DNA from: Rutstroemia sp. NJR-2017a BVV2
Taxonomy: Eukaryota > Ascomycota > Leotiomycetes > Helotiales > Rutstroemiaceae
NCBI GenBank assembly: GCA_002946415.1
Contig: NJPS01000022.1
Location: 682,001 to 746,000 of the forward strand
Reading direction: 5' to 3'
Length of the DNA stretch: 64,000 bases
Shown: in pieces, positions 1 through 12,056 of the stretch
How the letters are laid out: each line of letters starts with the position of its first letter
Numbering within the stretch: the first letter of the stretch is position 1
Notes under the pieces: model-generated
Seen by the model: the letters and a program-made list of their open reading frames with translations, nothing else
Databases searched by the model: none
Told to the model about the DNA's origin: nothing
Made by a program: the position numbers and the translations under genes

Positions 1-625
1 GTTAGCAGTTTGTTAAATGGTTCGGATTCGAAGTAGTAAATAGTGGTGGAAGAAGAGAAAAATGACATTTAATGATACCATGACTGCTATTGCTGCTCGT
101 CATTGAGGGACAAAGTGCAGACCAAGTCTTAAGAGAGTTGAGTTATGCTCTGTTGCCATTAACTCTATATGTATATAAATCGTGTGTGGGGACACAAAAG
201 GGAATCAAATTTAATTCACCAAAAAGCTGGAACAATTCGAACTGCAAGTCTGAATGCTCATGTTATTATTATTCACATTGATTTGTACTTGAGCACTCGC
301 AAAAAGCCGGCAAGCCGGTCGGTCTCTGAGGCCGCAGACTTGACTCCAATACGGAATCAAGCTGAACAGTTGGATGAACTGCTTCATTGTAATCTGATCC
401 ATGGATGCAGTAGTAAAGTACAGCTGATGATGCCCCCTTGATTTACTATCATAAACTCCATAAGCCCATAAATCAACAGATTATGATGGATCGCCGAATC
501 GATATACTCCAAGCACACACCGTGGGTTTAACGAATTTATCTGACGATACCCTCGAAACGGTTCTTGAACCACCTAGAATAAAAATGTCAGCACAAGTCA
601 AAACTTCACAGAGGTAACCAGTTTT
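1..625. other. No gene recognised at left edge
   Basis: Only short overlapping reading frames without recognisable domains are present. The right part is probably the 3' untranslated region of the ribosomal protein gene that ends at 626. Nothing else stands out. Confidence 0.5.
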
Positions 626-1182
626 CTAAACATACTTGACGGTCTCGGCTTGGTTGATCTTGTGGCTGGCGCCGACCTTGGTCTTGCATCGGCGACGCCT
701 GGCAACACGCTCACCAGGGCGGGTCATGCAGCAGTAGAAGTCCATTCCGTAAATACCGATCGCAGGGTCGTACTTGATACCGAGATCGATGTGTTCGCTG
801 ATACCGAAACCGAAGTTGCCAGTCTCGGAGAAGTTACGCTTGCGGAGCTCGTATTCCTTGACCTTCAATCCACGCTCCAAGATTTCCTCAGCTTTTGGTC
901 CACGAACGGTAACGTGGACAGCGATCTTTTCGTTACGACGGATACCGAAGGTACGGACAGTGTATCTGGCCTTGCCTGTGAATTAGATGTTAGAGGAAAT
1001 GCATTCAATGGCACAAATCCTGAAGACTTACTGTAGACAGGAGTTTGACCACTCAATTGTTCCAGCACCTTAGCAGCACGGGTAAGTCTGTCACCAGACT
1101 CTCCGACAGAGATGTTAAGAACGAGCTTCTGGATGCGAAGCTCCCTCATGGGGTTGGCGGTCTTGTCTCCGGATTCAGCCAT
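626..1182 (-). CDS. RPL11: 60S ribosomal protein L11 (uL5)
   Basis: Two exons, 1032-1182 and 626-975, separated by a 56-nt intron (976-1031, GTAAGT...CAG), give 166 residues. The N-terminus with [20 protein letters not shown] and the C-terminal part with [24 protein letters not shown] and [10 protein letters not shown] are hallmark RPL11 blocks. The protein binds 5S rRNA with RPL5 in the large-subunit central protuberance. Splicing restores [21 protein letters not shown] across the junction, which supports the intron. The start is the first in-frame ATG and fits the length of yeast RPL11 (174 residues). It is transcribed divergently from the SmB gene at 1525, so the two share one short promoter region. 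Confidence 0.96.
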
Positions 1183-1524
1183 TTTGATTGATGTCGTGAG
1201 GACTGGTCGTGCTGGTGGATTGTCGTAGTTGTCGTTGCTGGTAAATTGAATGCGCGATTCGGAATTGTTGCTAGAATTAAATTCGCCTAGGTTTTCACAG
1301 CCCTAAAGGGTGGGCGACGAGGCTAAAAATATTGTAGCCTCGATAATAAGGCATATATTATTTTTTCCTGAGGAGCTCGAACCAGCCGCCTCGAGAGGTG
1401 AAGAACATCAAATCAAGAACCTGCACGCTTGTAACAGAGCTGCGGAGTCTAAAGAAGTCATTTGAACTTCAAACACATTCTTTGAAAACAAGAGAGCCGT
1501 GATAACGCGCTTTCCACAGTCAAC
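1183..1524. promoter_or_regulatory. Shared divergent promoter, RPL11 / SmB
   Basis: 342 bp separate the two start codons. The region holds a CCCTAAAGGG near-palindrome around 1301-1310, reminiscent of telomere-repeat-like (TBF1/Myb) sites in some fungal ribosomal-protein promoters. The functional assignment of that motif is a guess; the head-to-head arrangement is directly seen. Confidence 0.5.
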
Positions 1525-2423
1525 ATGGCGAACAAGCAAGGAAAGATGGTGAGTTTGACATCCCTTCTTGAAGCATTGCAAGCTCTTGTTGACATTATAG
1601 GCTGACTTCCACTCTTCTTGCAGGCCGGTCTCGTACGTGTTTCCCATCGATGAAGCTTCGAGCTTTGCGCGACCTTTGGTTCGGCTTGGAGCATGGCTAA
1701 TTGGGCTATAGATCAATTACCGGATGAGAGTGACCATGGATGATGGACGTCAAATGGTTGGACAGATGCTAGCATTCGATAAGGTCCGCTTTTCTGTAAT
1801 ATAGCTTCACAAACGGATACTGACTTGCGATAGCACATGAACCTCGTTCTCGCCGATACTGAAGAATTTCGACGCGTGAAACGAAAGGGACCGAAGACTT
1901 CAACTGCGCCTGGAGCTAGTGCACCTGCTCAACCTACCGTCGAAACTGAAGAGAAGCGTACATTGGGCCTTACCATCGTTCGAGGAACACATGTTATCTC
2001 ATTATCAGTCGAATCTCCGCCACCAGCAGACCCAAGCGCTCGTCTAGGTACAAGCGCCCCAGGCGGCGGACTTGCTACCGCTATGGCTGCTGGAACCGGT
2101 ATCGCAAGACCTGCCGCTGGAAGAGGTGGCTTGGCTGTAAGTTTACGTATTCTAGGAATGGAAGGGTTCATACTAACGAGAAGTAGGGACCGGCTGCAGG
2201 TGTAGGCGGCTTCCCAGGTGTGCCACCAATGGCACCATTCGGACGAGGAGGTAAGCTATGAGCCCAGCATTATACCAAACCACACATAGCTAACTTTTTT
2301 GTAGCACCACCCCCAGGTTTCGGCGGCGGATTCCCTCCACCAGGGTTCCCAGGAGTTCCAGGAGGATTCGCACCACCACCAGGAGGACCTCCACCACCAG
2401 GCTTTGTCCCTCCTCGAAGATAA
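1525..2423 (+). CDS. SMB1: Spliceosomal Sm protein B (SmB/B')
   Basis: Six exons: 1525-1548, 1624-1632, 1712-1783, 1834-2136, 2187-2250 and 2305-2423; 196 residues. The N-terminal Sm fold has Sm1 around residues 15-46 (INYRMRV...GQMLAFDKHMNLVLADTEEF) and Sm2 near 79-95 (LGLTIVRGTHVISLSVE). The C-terminal third is Gly/Pro rich with PPPGF and PPPPGF repeats, as in SmB tails that bind WW-domain splicing factors. SmB is one of seven Sm proteins in the ring around U1, U2, U4 and U5 snRNAs. Exon 2 is only 9 nt and encodes Ala-Gly-Leu, phase 0 on both sides; without it the conserved GKMAGLINYRMR stretch is broken. Exon 1 and all introns have GT...AG ends. Confidence 0.93.
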
Positions 2424-2776
2424 TCGCGTGCAGGAGATGGGGTTTACGATCAAGGGGAGAATGACACCGCGGGTTAATGCCGCTGAAAACCAGTGATTAC
2501 GAAGGCCGCTGAGATTGGCGATGCTGGCCGTGAGGGCTGCCGAGGAAGACCTAAATTTCAATCACAGTAAAGGCGTTGATGGGGGGTTTGACTTCACATA
2601 CCAAAATTTACAAATTTGTAGCAATAAACGGGGCAAGGCGAAAACGCCAATTGATCCCCTATAATTTTGCCATTTGCCCTCTCACTTCTAGTCTATCACT
2701 GCACAATAATATTGGCCTCTACCTTGTTCGTTGAATATAAACCTCAGAAGGTCAAAAATCGAAAGCACTCCTTGAG

Positions 2777-2799
2777 TATATATAACCACGTGACCCAAT
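2777..2799 (+). promoter_or_regulatory. MPC1 upstream elements: TATA, E-box, CCAAT
   Basis: A TATATATAA box (2777-2785), a CACGTG E-box (2787-2792, followed by AC) and a CCAAT box (2795-2799) lie tightly packed about 130-150 bp before the MPC1 start codon. CACGTGA is the core bound by Cbf1/USF-type bHLH factors in fungi. Motifs are seen directly; activity is inferred. The rest of 2424-2928 is the SmB 3' end and MPC1 leader. Confidence 0.5.
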
Positions 2800-2928
2800 C
2801 TCGGACTAAGCAGGGTAAATCCGATCCCGGCAGCCCATTCTCATCAAAATCCAATCCCCAAAGTTGCGAACTCAGCAAACCCGAACCACCTCAACCCCAA
2901 TTCCTACGTCCATATACGCGAATTCAAA

Positions 2929-3681
2929 ATGGCCGCATTCGTGAAAGCTATTAATGCGAAGATTCGCAGTAACCCTGCCGTCAGCTATGTCTGCTCTACC
3001 CGTAGGTTTTTCTTTCAATACAATATTTGCTGTTCTGTTTACTGGGTGGGATTGGGGGTTGTGGAAAGTGAAGGGAAAGCTTCAGCAAGCCTGCGGTGGA
3101 CGGGCTCGGACAGAGAGTGGGAGATGGATTGTCTTTTGAGTCTATGCCAGGAGGAGAGAACAAGCCTGGCGGGACGGAAATGTTGAGATGAGATGAGGAC
3201 GAGCACTTGCTGACGGACGCACATCACAGATTTCTGGGGTCCAGTATCCAACTTCGGAATTCCTGTTGCAGCTGTTATGGACACGCAGAAGAGTCCCGAA
3301 TTGTACGTTGTCTCCTTATCCTCTCTCTCGAGTGCCATTGCTCTCCGCTGCATTGCCTTCCCCTTCATTCTACCACTGTTACAATCCCAAAACCAAGAAA
3401 CTAACCCACCAAATCACAGAATCTCCGGCAAGATGACCCTCGCTCTCTGCATCTACTCTGCAACATTCATGCGCTACGCTCTCGCCGTCACACCCATGAA
3501 CCCGCTTCTGTTCCTCTGCCACTTCGTCAACGAGGGTGCCCAGTTAACACAGGGTTATAGATGGATGCAGTACAACAAGTGGGGAGGAAAAGAGGAGATG
3601 ATGAAGAACGGTGCGTTGGAGAGTGTTAAGGAAAGTGTACAGGATGCGGTGAAGAAGGCTGAGAAGGCTGTGGGGAAATAA
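2929..3681 (+). CDS. MPC1: Mitochondrial pyruvate carrier subunit 1
   Basis: Exons 2929-3001, 3230-3302 and 3420-3681 encode 135 residues. After splicing the protein contains STHFWGP near residues 23-29, [25 protein letters not shown] and [12 protein letters not shown], the diagnostic MPC1 (BRP44L) blocks. MPC1 pairs with an MPC2-type subunit in the mitochondrial inner membrane to import pyruvate. The C-terminal tail after residue 100 is charged ([18 protein letters not shown]) and longer than in human MPC1 (109 residues), as is common in fungi. The first intron (3002-3229, 228 nt) is long for this window; the second is 117 nt. Confidence 0.95.
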
Positions 3682-5402
3682 ATTGGTGGAGTGGAAGAGG
3701 GAGGGAACTTGATTGTGGGGAGGAACTGGGCGGATGGGACGGGATTGCTTGGTATACGATGGAACGTTGATAACGACGGGTGCTGACGAATGGGCGCGGA
3801 TTTGCTGATCAATGTACTTTCTACAAAGGTTCAGGCCAGGAGGGGAGAAGAACGGCCATTGTCCTGAGAGTTTGCGGGTTCGTATACTAGGGTACATGAG
3901 CAAGATAGAAAGAGGTGCACGAGGACAGAGACAGAAGGCTTAAATGCAATTATGAAACCAAACCAACACAGCAGTCTCTATACCCATACATCCCATGAGA
4001 TCTATATCAAGTGACACAACCTTAGATACACAGCCTCAAACATAGTCCGGAGCTTTACTTCGTGTCTTGACTTGAGAAAGCATCAGACTATGCATCTAAC
4101 CTCCGATCAATTCATAGTTCGCCGGCAGTGGGCTAAATGCCCTCAAGCGATATACCCACTATACATATGCACAACCAACAGCAATGCAATTGACCCTCTA
4201 CATCACATCTTCAATCCTCCTCCTCCTGTTCTCTCTGCCTCTATCTCCATCTCTTTCTCTTCCTTAACTTCATCTACCCACCCGCCTATCTCTACAACCC
4301 CCCCATCTCCCTCCTGCGCCACCGGCTCCATCTCCTTCCGAGCCAGCCCGACCCAGCACCTGTCTCTCTATCCACCCAAGGATCGGCGGCACAGCACAGC
4401 ACAGCATATACATACTCGTCTATCTAGCAGAACACATACACACATATACATATACATACCAGAAGGATGCAAAAATCATACCCTGCACGGGTAGGTGCCT
4501 ACTTAGGCGGAACTATGCATACATGTGCCCGCCGCGAGAACAAAACAAGATAAGATGGATCATGGGGTCCGGCTTTGTTGTTCCACCCCTCTGTATCTTT
4601 CTGGCTGTGTATGTATGTATGTATGTATGTATGTGTTTGTTCCTTCCTAGATGTAGGCTGTGTTGCGCAGCGCGGTGCCGTGTAAGAATGATATATGAAA
4701 CATGTCAAAATCGGAAAGGATCATTTGTGGCTTTTCGACATTGGATTAGACCACAGCAAGCAGCAAGCACGAAAGAAAAGCGACAACAAGAAAGTATTCA
4801 TATCATGGAAAACAATCCATTCCATTCAATTCATATTAACAGAACATTACATACATACTCCAACCAGCTAGCCCAGCCCAGCAAGCGCAGGTAGTGAGTC
4901 GGTTGAGCGAGTAAGTAAAATGTCCCAAATGTGCAAGTCCAGCTCTTTTTTGATGATGATATCAACGAGTGATTTTCTATCTTCCTTCCTTCCCTTTAAT
5001 TCATTCGCCCCCAACTTCATCTGGTATCATTGATTTATCTCTTCAACACACAACTTTGTCTCGATCCCGATCCTAGCCCCCAAATTCATCCATGTACAGC
5101 CAGATAAATGGTATCATACTTTCATCCGTTCGGAATCGTCTTCCGGCCCAGTCCCATCCTATCCAATAAGTAAAAATAAAAAAAGTAAAGATATCAAGCG
5201 ATTGCAGAGTAGTTGTTCTCTTTTCCCCGAGTCATCCATCGGAGTCATCCTTTCCCCAACTCCACAATAATAAAAGGGCCACAAAAAAAAAAAAAGAAAA
5301 GGTAATAGTAGAGTAGTAATAATATCAACAAAGCAAAAATGAAAAATGGCACAAGAACCCCTTTCCAGACCTAACCCAATTCGCAAACCTAAAATCAAAC
5401 CG
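3682..5402. other. Intergenic region, MPC1 to four-TM gene (convergent)
   Basis: Contains the 3' ends of two convergent genes. Pyrimidine-rich and AC-rich low-complexity stretches (about 4200-4460) and an A-tract at 5283-5295 are visible. No convincing coding sequence: the reading frames here are low-complexity and lack domains. Confidence 0.5.
4609..4634 (+). repeat. (GTAT)n microsatellite
   Basis: About 6.5 perfect copies of the tetranucleotide GTAT in the intergenic region. It is likely to vary in length between strains. Confidence 0.9.
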
Positions 5403-7030
5403 CTATCTCCCCGAAGGTTGACCAGCATATGCACCCGGAATTGGCACCGCGGCATATGTCTGTTCACCAGGCGCCGCATCCATATGTTCGAGGATGCGTT
5501 CCTTCTTCGCTGGAGGTGGTGATTGGGATTGTGGTGGTGGAGTCATTTGCTCGAAACCATTCTGAGCAGTTTTGGGTGTTGCGGAGTGGACTTTGATCGG
5601 GGGTGCTTGGAGGGTGAACGGCTTCGCGGTGATTTGAGTCGTCGTCTTGGCTTCGACGAAACGGGTACTAGTACCTTCTTCGGCATCTGGGGAGTTATTG
5701 TAGACGGATGGTGGGAAACGAGGAGAAGCGGCTGCTGCGTATTTGGAGAAGGATGGCGACATTGGACCGAAACCAGGAGTGTTGGGTGCGGATTGGGTGC
5801 GGAGTTGAGCGAGGTAGAGATCGGAGCGAGCGCGGTCACGAACAGCCATAGACTTGCGGAGTCGTTGCTTAGAGTAATAGCGGTAGAAGACAATGCCGTA
5901 GATGACAATGGTGATCAGCTCGAGAACGATCTCGATTATGCAGCAGATCAAAGACCAAGACTATGTCCCGTTAGAATGAGTCGTCTGTGGAATACCGAAG
6001 AAAATACTTACTTGCAGCCTGCACACCAGCGCATAGTCTACCTTTTCTTGGAACAATTGTCGTCTCTTGTTATCAACGCAAGCCCAACCCCAGACATCCT
6101 TGTTGTTACCAGTGTTCCTAGCTCCCTGAAGAATACCGGCTGCTAGTGCCCACATGATAGTGCTGAAGATGAAGTAGGCGACCGCGAAGAGCGTGTAATA
6201 AACGGCTACCTTCTCTGCTCTCCTGTGTCCACCTTTCCAGTAGTTGTAAAAGACGACCAGACAAAGTGCAAGCGATACACATGATACGGAGAGAACAACC
6301 TTTTGCGGCCAAGTTTTCGTTCCATTCGCCCAAGCTGGAAGATTGTTTCGAGGAGGTAAAGCTTTAGTCGCATTGAAGATACTGAAAGTTGTCGAAACCA
6401 TGGCAAGGACGATAAGACTGCAACTAAAGTTCACACATCTTAACAGCAATTTCGCTACACGGACTCTTGTCTTCACTTTCTGTCCACTTGTTAGTCCATA
6501 TTAGAATCGACTGCGTTCAAGATTCTCGTACCAAGTCCTTGGCTTGCTCCTTCTCCGTCATCTCCTCATGCTTCTCTAGTACTTGCTCTTCCCGGAACGT
6601 CGGACTCAGTGGGTTCAAATTCCTTCCTGGAGTTCCTGGCACCTTCATAGCACTCTTTAATGGCGATGATGGAGTGAGCGGCATTTCGATCGGAACGCCT
6701 TGCGAGTGTCTATTAGCATCGTTCTGTGATATGTAGCCGAAGCCAATATCGGAAGGTTGTGGTTGAGCCATGTATGCTTGCGTTCGAGGTGGATCGGCAA
6801 AGGGTGATTTCTTGTCGTCAATTGGCGAGTATACCGTAGTTGCTTCGGCGAATCGTGGTGTTCGTGGGACTTTGAGTGAGGCTGTAGATGAGGAGTCTGT
6901 AGATGATGTACTCGGCGTTCGTTCTCGTGTGAGGGGCGTAGGACGCCTTTTCTCTGTTGGTGGTGCTACATAAAACTGTGAGCTCTTCGTTCGACGACAT
7001 ATAAAAGCACATGCACTACTGACATGACAT
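5403..7030 (-). CDS. Conserved fungal four-TM membrane protein, function unknown
   Basis: Model with four exons: 7024-7030, 6532-6965, 6012-6479 and 5403-5960; 488 residues. Roughly residues 1-150 are a hydrophilic Ser/Thr/Pro-rich cytosolic head containing LKVPRTPRFAEATTVYSP, then four hydrophobic segments follow (about 160-182, 208-228, 239-262 and 304-329) in a MARVEL-like arrangement, then a disordered Pro/Ser-rich tail with FGPMSPSFSKYAAAASPRF. I recall the KVPRTPRFAEAT block from unnamed proteins of related fungi. The first exon is a 7-nt initiator (ATG plus four bases) with a GTCAGT donor. It is chosen because the frame stays open far upstream of the first internal ATG (6771) but has no ATG of its own. 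If that exon is wrong, the start would be 6771. No enzymatic motif seen. Confidence 0.72.
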
Positions 7031-10000
7031 ATTGGTTAACTGAAAAGAAAGGAATGAAAAGTTGCTCGAAGGATATATCGTTAGGCCAGAGAAGACTTGA
7101 CCAAGACCACTATCAAAGAGGTTTGCACGCAAGTGGAAAGGATAAAAGAGGAGAAAGGTTTGATAATTAGAGCCCAGCTACCAAGAGAAACCAGATCAAG
7201 AAGAAGTCTTCAAGAGGTGGAAGGTCGAAGGGTTTTGTGTAGGCGCGCGCAACATTGACAACGGGTAGAATGGAGGGTCAATTTCAAGGCTACGACCTCA
7301 AAATCGTTAGGTGATGCGAGATGGAACAAAGATATGACTTTGAGGCCAATATGCATGCCGGGATAGTGGGCACCTTGTGCTCAAAAAACCCGGACTCGCA
7401 CGGTAATGGACGAATATGATAGGAGGAACGTGGGGTACTAACCTTACAGATACAGCGACCGAAATAGACGCCCGCTGTTGTGCAGCGATGATAGGTGTTT
7501 TTCGAGCTTGCGCATGTACTAGACAAAGAGGGGAAATGTGCTTCTTGAAATATTCCCAATATTCTGGGTTTTGGGGGCAGACTGCGGGTTCAATGCGAGG
7601 CTGACTGAGACTCTGAGACGAAACTTCGGTGGATGTTGTGTTTGCCTTCAGCCACTTTGGAGGCCACCAGAAGTACAAAAATACAGAGAGAGGAGGAGTC
7701 CTTGAGAAGAGCGACAGACAGTGAGCAAGAATCGCAGCGCAGCAAAAATAACAAGAAAGAAATTGCCCCAAAAATGCACAGGCACAGCAAGCAAGCAAAT
7801 GGCGAGGTAGCATGTAAGGGCACAGAATGGATGGCCATTGTTCTGGGACCCGTTTTGTGTTTGGCGCCGAGCTCCCACACCACTCAGGACGTTGCGCTCA
7901 TGGTCGAGCTGATGATTCGCAGAGCGGGGGATGTGATTTCCGCCCAATGCTGCCGGATGAATGCGCACCTGCATATCGATTGAGTGTGGTGTGAACGGCT
8001 TCTGACCGTGAAGCCGGGGTCTGATTGGCAGTCAGCATATATTGGATGCGGGAGCGACGAGCAGAAAGACATGCGAGTTGGTCCGAGAATTGATGGATTG
8101 GGATGTGATTCGCGAGTTTGCTGTGGTGACAAACATGCCGCTTTTGCGAAGATGCAGTTTTGTCCATGGGGGGCATAGACCACTTCCAGGAATAATTCTG
8201 CTGGGTGGTGTAGTGAGGAATTCGACAATTGGCAGGAAAATGCTTAAAACAGCAACCATCTACCTGCCTTCCCGCATTAGCGATTCTTAGTCTGAGCGGC
8301 AAACTTATCAGCACAGACTGGCGGCATTGGGTAAGCATAACCTGGGCAGACACAATGGGCCGCTTACATCCAATCATTCCGGAGTCATCGCGCAGTCCTT
8401 GAACAGACCGTGAACCCTTACCGTTTGGTACAAAAGGCATCCAAGATTACTCTCGTCTCGTCTCGTGCGAATCCGTGAAGCAATCCCCCGCCTAATCCAA
8501 TAGGATCGTGCTAAACCCTATTCCTCCGAGGATCTTCAAGAAAATCTAGATTCAGACGTTCAGATGCGAAGCATTTCGAGTAAAGTGTGAATGAGCAAGA
8601 TCGCGACTCGCAAGAACCAGAACCACAAGTAGAACATTGAAAAGCTTCTATATTTACAGATGTATACGAAGGTCGAAGGTGACTTAGCGCGTGTGAACAA
8701 AAGTCTTGCATGACAGCAATATTGGAGGGGTATTGCTTGACGGGACTAGCACGGCTCTAAGAAGTAAGTAGCGCCAAGTATCAAAACCTACGAAGTACTT
8801 GCTGCGTGGAAGAAATATTGCTTTTTCAAACTCACCAATTGCACTCGATGTCTATTTTAAGGACTCCGGTACAATACTTTTTATCTCCATTACAAACCCA
8901 AATAAATACACGATATCGGCAGATGTGAACAAGGAGACACATCCGGAGGGGCAAATATCCAAGCGGCAACGCTGCACGAACGCTTGTCTGTCTGTTCGGT
9001 CCATACAATGCTGGCAACGCCGACGGTTGGTTTACTTTGCAAAAGTATACTGTAGGTGCTATATCGGAGGTGCTATAATTCCGAAAGGAAGAGGCCTCCG
9101 GTTGAAACTTGGCACTGAGGAAACTTGAGAAAGGCGACTGTCGCTCTCGTGCCCGATTATGTCAATTGTGAGATGCAAAAGTTGGCAAACACAAGGAAAA
9201 GGTAATCTTACATAGCAGCTATTTGAGAACCATACCTACCAAAACATCACTGATACAAAACCTTTGGATTCGAGGACCTCTAGGGTCGCCCAGCACCAAC
9301 CAATTCACATCTCCAGACCCAAAGAAACATTTACGAAGCATACAATTCCTCAACAAGTAGTAGCACGTACCAGTACCCAACAGTACATACATCCATCTTC
9401 CATCTACCCATTCTACCTACCCTCTTCCATCTCCCATCTCCAAGTCCAGAACCCATCGCACGCCCCAACCGTAATCCCAAGTATCATAGCCTTTCCAGAT
9501 GCGATCCAAAATCTTACTGTGCGTTCCCTCCCTCCGCCATCCGCAGCCACCGACACCCGAGCAAGCACGAGACCCCGACTTAGAACCATCACCATCACTA
9601 GCGCTGACCCATTCTCTGCACCGCGGCCAGGGCATTGATGTCCCAAAAGTATGGAAACGATAAGCACACGCACGAACCGAACGGTGAGTTTGTACTGCCG
9701 ACAGCAGGTGATGCATTTGGTTCTATTTAAAGCGTAACTGTGCAGAAGAAACATTTTTTGCTCTCTGTTGGTGGCTGCACTAGAAACGGTCTTTGTCATT
9801 GATCAATCCTAATCCTACGTTTCAAGTTTTCTTTTTCGTGAACCAGACCTCAATGTATGGGGTCGCACAGCATACTTACCTGTAGTAAGGTAGACACGCC
9901 GTCCCCTCGGTGCAGTCAACGAGAAAGTATGAATAAATGCATGCAACTTTTTTAATATCCTTTTTATCCCCGAATGGGCTCAAATCTATGGTTGGGGTAT

Positions 10001-10083
10001 CTCATGTGTTTTTTTGTCACATTGTTGACGCAGACTTTCCAACAAGTAAACCCCCTGAAATTTTTCTTTCAACACAAAACCTA
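7031..10083. other. 3-kb intergenic region without a convincing gene
   Basis: Lies between the start of the four-TM gene and the end of the ADE17-type gene. Overlapping short frames exist on both strands, the longest about 180 codons, but none shows a domain, plausible splice continuity or conserved motif. It may hold a long leader for the four-TM gene or an unrecognised non-coding transcript. Confidence 0.45.
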
Positions 10084-12056
10084 TTAATGATGGAACAGAC
10101 GAGTACTTTGCTCGATAAAAGTAATACCCAGCTTCTCCGCAGTCTCGAACACATAAGAATCGTTTTGGCTACCACTTGGTGCAGCAATGTACTTGGCACC
10201 TGATCTTCCAGCACGGTAGACGTTGTCGATGAATGGGAACTGCTTACGTTAGTACAGGAATCTGAGCCCGAATTACGAAAACCTACAAATGCATCACTTG
10301 AAACTGCGACTTCGGTAAGCTTCGAAAGCCATTCTTCCCTCTCCTTCTCAGTGAACTCGGCGGGAACCTCATCGAAGAATCCTTCATATCCCTCACGTTC
10401 GGGGCCGGATTTAGGTAATTGGCCACTGACGAGGAGATCAATTGCATTGCTCTTGTCTGGGCGCTTAGTACCAGTCTTCCACTTGATACCCAAAACACGA
10501 GGGTGAAACCTCAACCACCAGTTGTCGGCCTTATCTCCAGCCAGTCGTGTGCAATGAATGCGAGACTGTTGACCAGCTCCCAAACCAATGATTTGACCAT
10601 TGAGTGCGTAGCAGACAGAGTTACTCTGCGTGTATTTCAGTGCAATCGTAGCGACTGTCAAGTCACGCAGGGCCGACTCTGACAGAGGTGCCGAATCTTT
10701 GGGTGTGATGATTGAGGTGAAGGTTTTAGGAGAGATGTTGATGTCGTTGCGTTGTTGGCTTAGAGTAATGCCGTAAACGGTTCTCAATTCTTGCAATGGT
10801 GGAGTGAAATCGGGATCCATTTGGAGGACCAAGTACTTACCGCCCTTCTTCTTCTTCAAGATCTCAAGGGCAGCATCTTCAAACCCTGGAGCGATTACTC
10901 CATCTGAGACTTCTCGGGAAATGATCTTAGCTGTTGGGACATCTACAGTGTCGCTCAAAGCGATCATGTCTCCGAAACTGCTCATGCGGTCGGCACCGCG
11001 GGCACGAGCATATGCTTGAGCCAATGGGGAGTTTTCCAGACCAGCAATGTCATCTACCATATATACTTTGCGCTCATCAGACGAGAGTGGTACTCCAATA
11101 GCAGCACCTGCAGGCGAGACATGCTTGAAACTGGCCGCTGCTGGAAGGCCAAGGGCGGCCTTCAACTCTTTCACGAGTGGCCAAGCGTTGAGCGCATCCA
11201 ACAAATTGACATATCCAGGGGCACCGCAAAGAACCTTGAATGGCATGGGACCTCCGCTCACATAAGCTTGAGCAGGCTTTTGATGTGGGTTTGCTCCATA
11301 TCTGAGAGCAATTTGCTGAATCCCATCTCCAGCATATTGCTTGCGGAAGAAATCCGAGATAGAGGAATCATAGTCCGCAGTGTGCTCAAAAGCCTTCAAA
11401 GCATAAAGCTTCCTGCTACGCTCAGTCACCTCGCCCTTCTCAAGCTCTTCCAAGAATTCTGGATAGTCTCCTGGATCACTCAAAATAGTGACACGGGTGT
11501 GGTTCTTCGCAGCAGCCCTTATCAAGGTGACTCCGCCAATGTCAATCTCCTCCACAGCTTCAGGAATTGTGACGTTGATCTTGTTGATTGTGTCCTTGAA
11601 GGGATAGAGGTTGCAGATGACATAGTCCACCTTGTTGATGTTCTGTTCGGCAAGATCCTTTTCGTCCGAGGCAAGATCGCGAGCTAGGATACCAGCGTGA
11701 ACGGCTGGATGGAGGGTCTTCACTCTGCCAGCCAGCATTTCCGGAGCATGAGTGATAGCAGAGACATCTCTGGCAGGCGCATCAGATAAATTGTCCAGTT
11801 GCCATGAAACTGGAGCAGAAACGCAGAAACTGTACGAGCTGAGCGAGATTTACTTACTCGACAGGGAAGCCAGATTCTCTGATCATGCGAGCAGTTCCTC
11901 CAGAAGCCAGAAGACGGACATTGTGCTTCACCAGACCTTTGGCCAAATCTAAGAGTCCCTTCTTGTCATAGACAGAGATGATGGCTGTGGTATGATGTCA
12001 GCCAGGCTCTGCCGTATCAAATTTGCGCAAAACTAACCAGTCTTTTGGGTAGACAT
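10084..12056 (-). CDS. ADE17: Bifunctional AICAR transformylase / IMP cyclohydrolase (PurH)
   Basis: Exons 12038-12056, 11858-11984, 10287-11769 and 10084-10239 encode 594 residues, close to yeast Ade16/Ade17 (about 592). It catalyses the last two steps of de novo purine synthesis, AICAR to FAICAR to IMP, in the cytosol. The N-terminal IMP cyclohydrolase domain shows [23 protein letters not shown] and [16 protein letters not shown] (from residue 60). The transformylase domain has [12 protein letters not shown] and [10 protein letters not shown] with the catalytic Lys-His pair at about 264-265, and the chain ends with STRLFHH. Introns are 53, 88 and 47 nt. Start is the ATG of MSTQKTA. ADE16 or ADE17 cannot be distinguished because filamentous fungi usually have one gene. 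Confidence 0.95.

Noticed and set aside
1340..1400. GGTTCGAGC-like string on the minus strand as a tRNA T-arm
   Set aside because: The flanking bases do not form a T-stem and no acceptor or anticodon arm can be folded; no tRNA found in the window by eye.
4072..4494. 140-codon frame in the intergenic region after MPC1
   Set aside because: Pyrimidine-rich low-complexity translation (Ser/Pro/Thr runs), no domain, no conserved features; likely chance.
5523..6146. 207-codon frame antisense to the four-TM gene
   Set aside because: Shadow frame; the minus strand holds the spliced conserved gene.
7307..7813. 168-codon minus-strand frame with hydrophobic stretches
   Set aside because: Cys-rich, irregular composition and overlaps several equally long frames; no recognised domain or promoter.
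9413..9799. 128-codon minus-strand frame opposite a similar plus-strand frame
   Set aside because: Antisense frames of similar length, no motif; consistent with random open frames.
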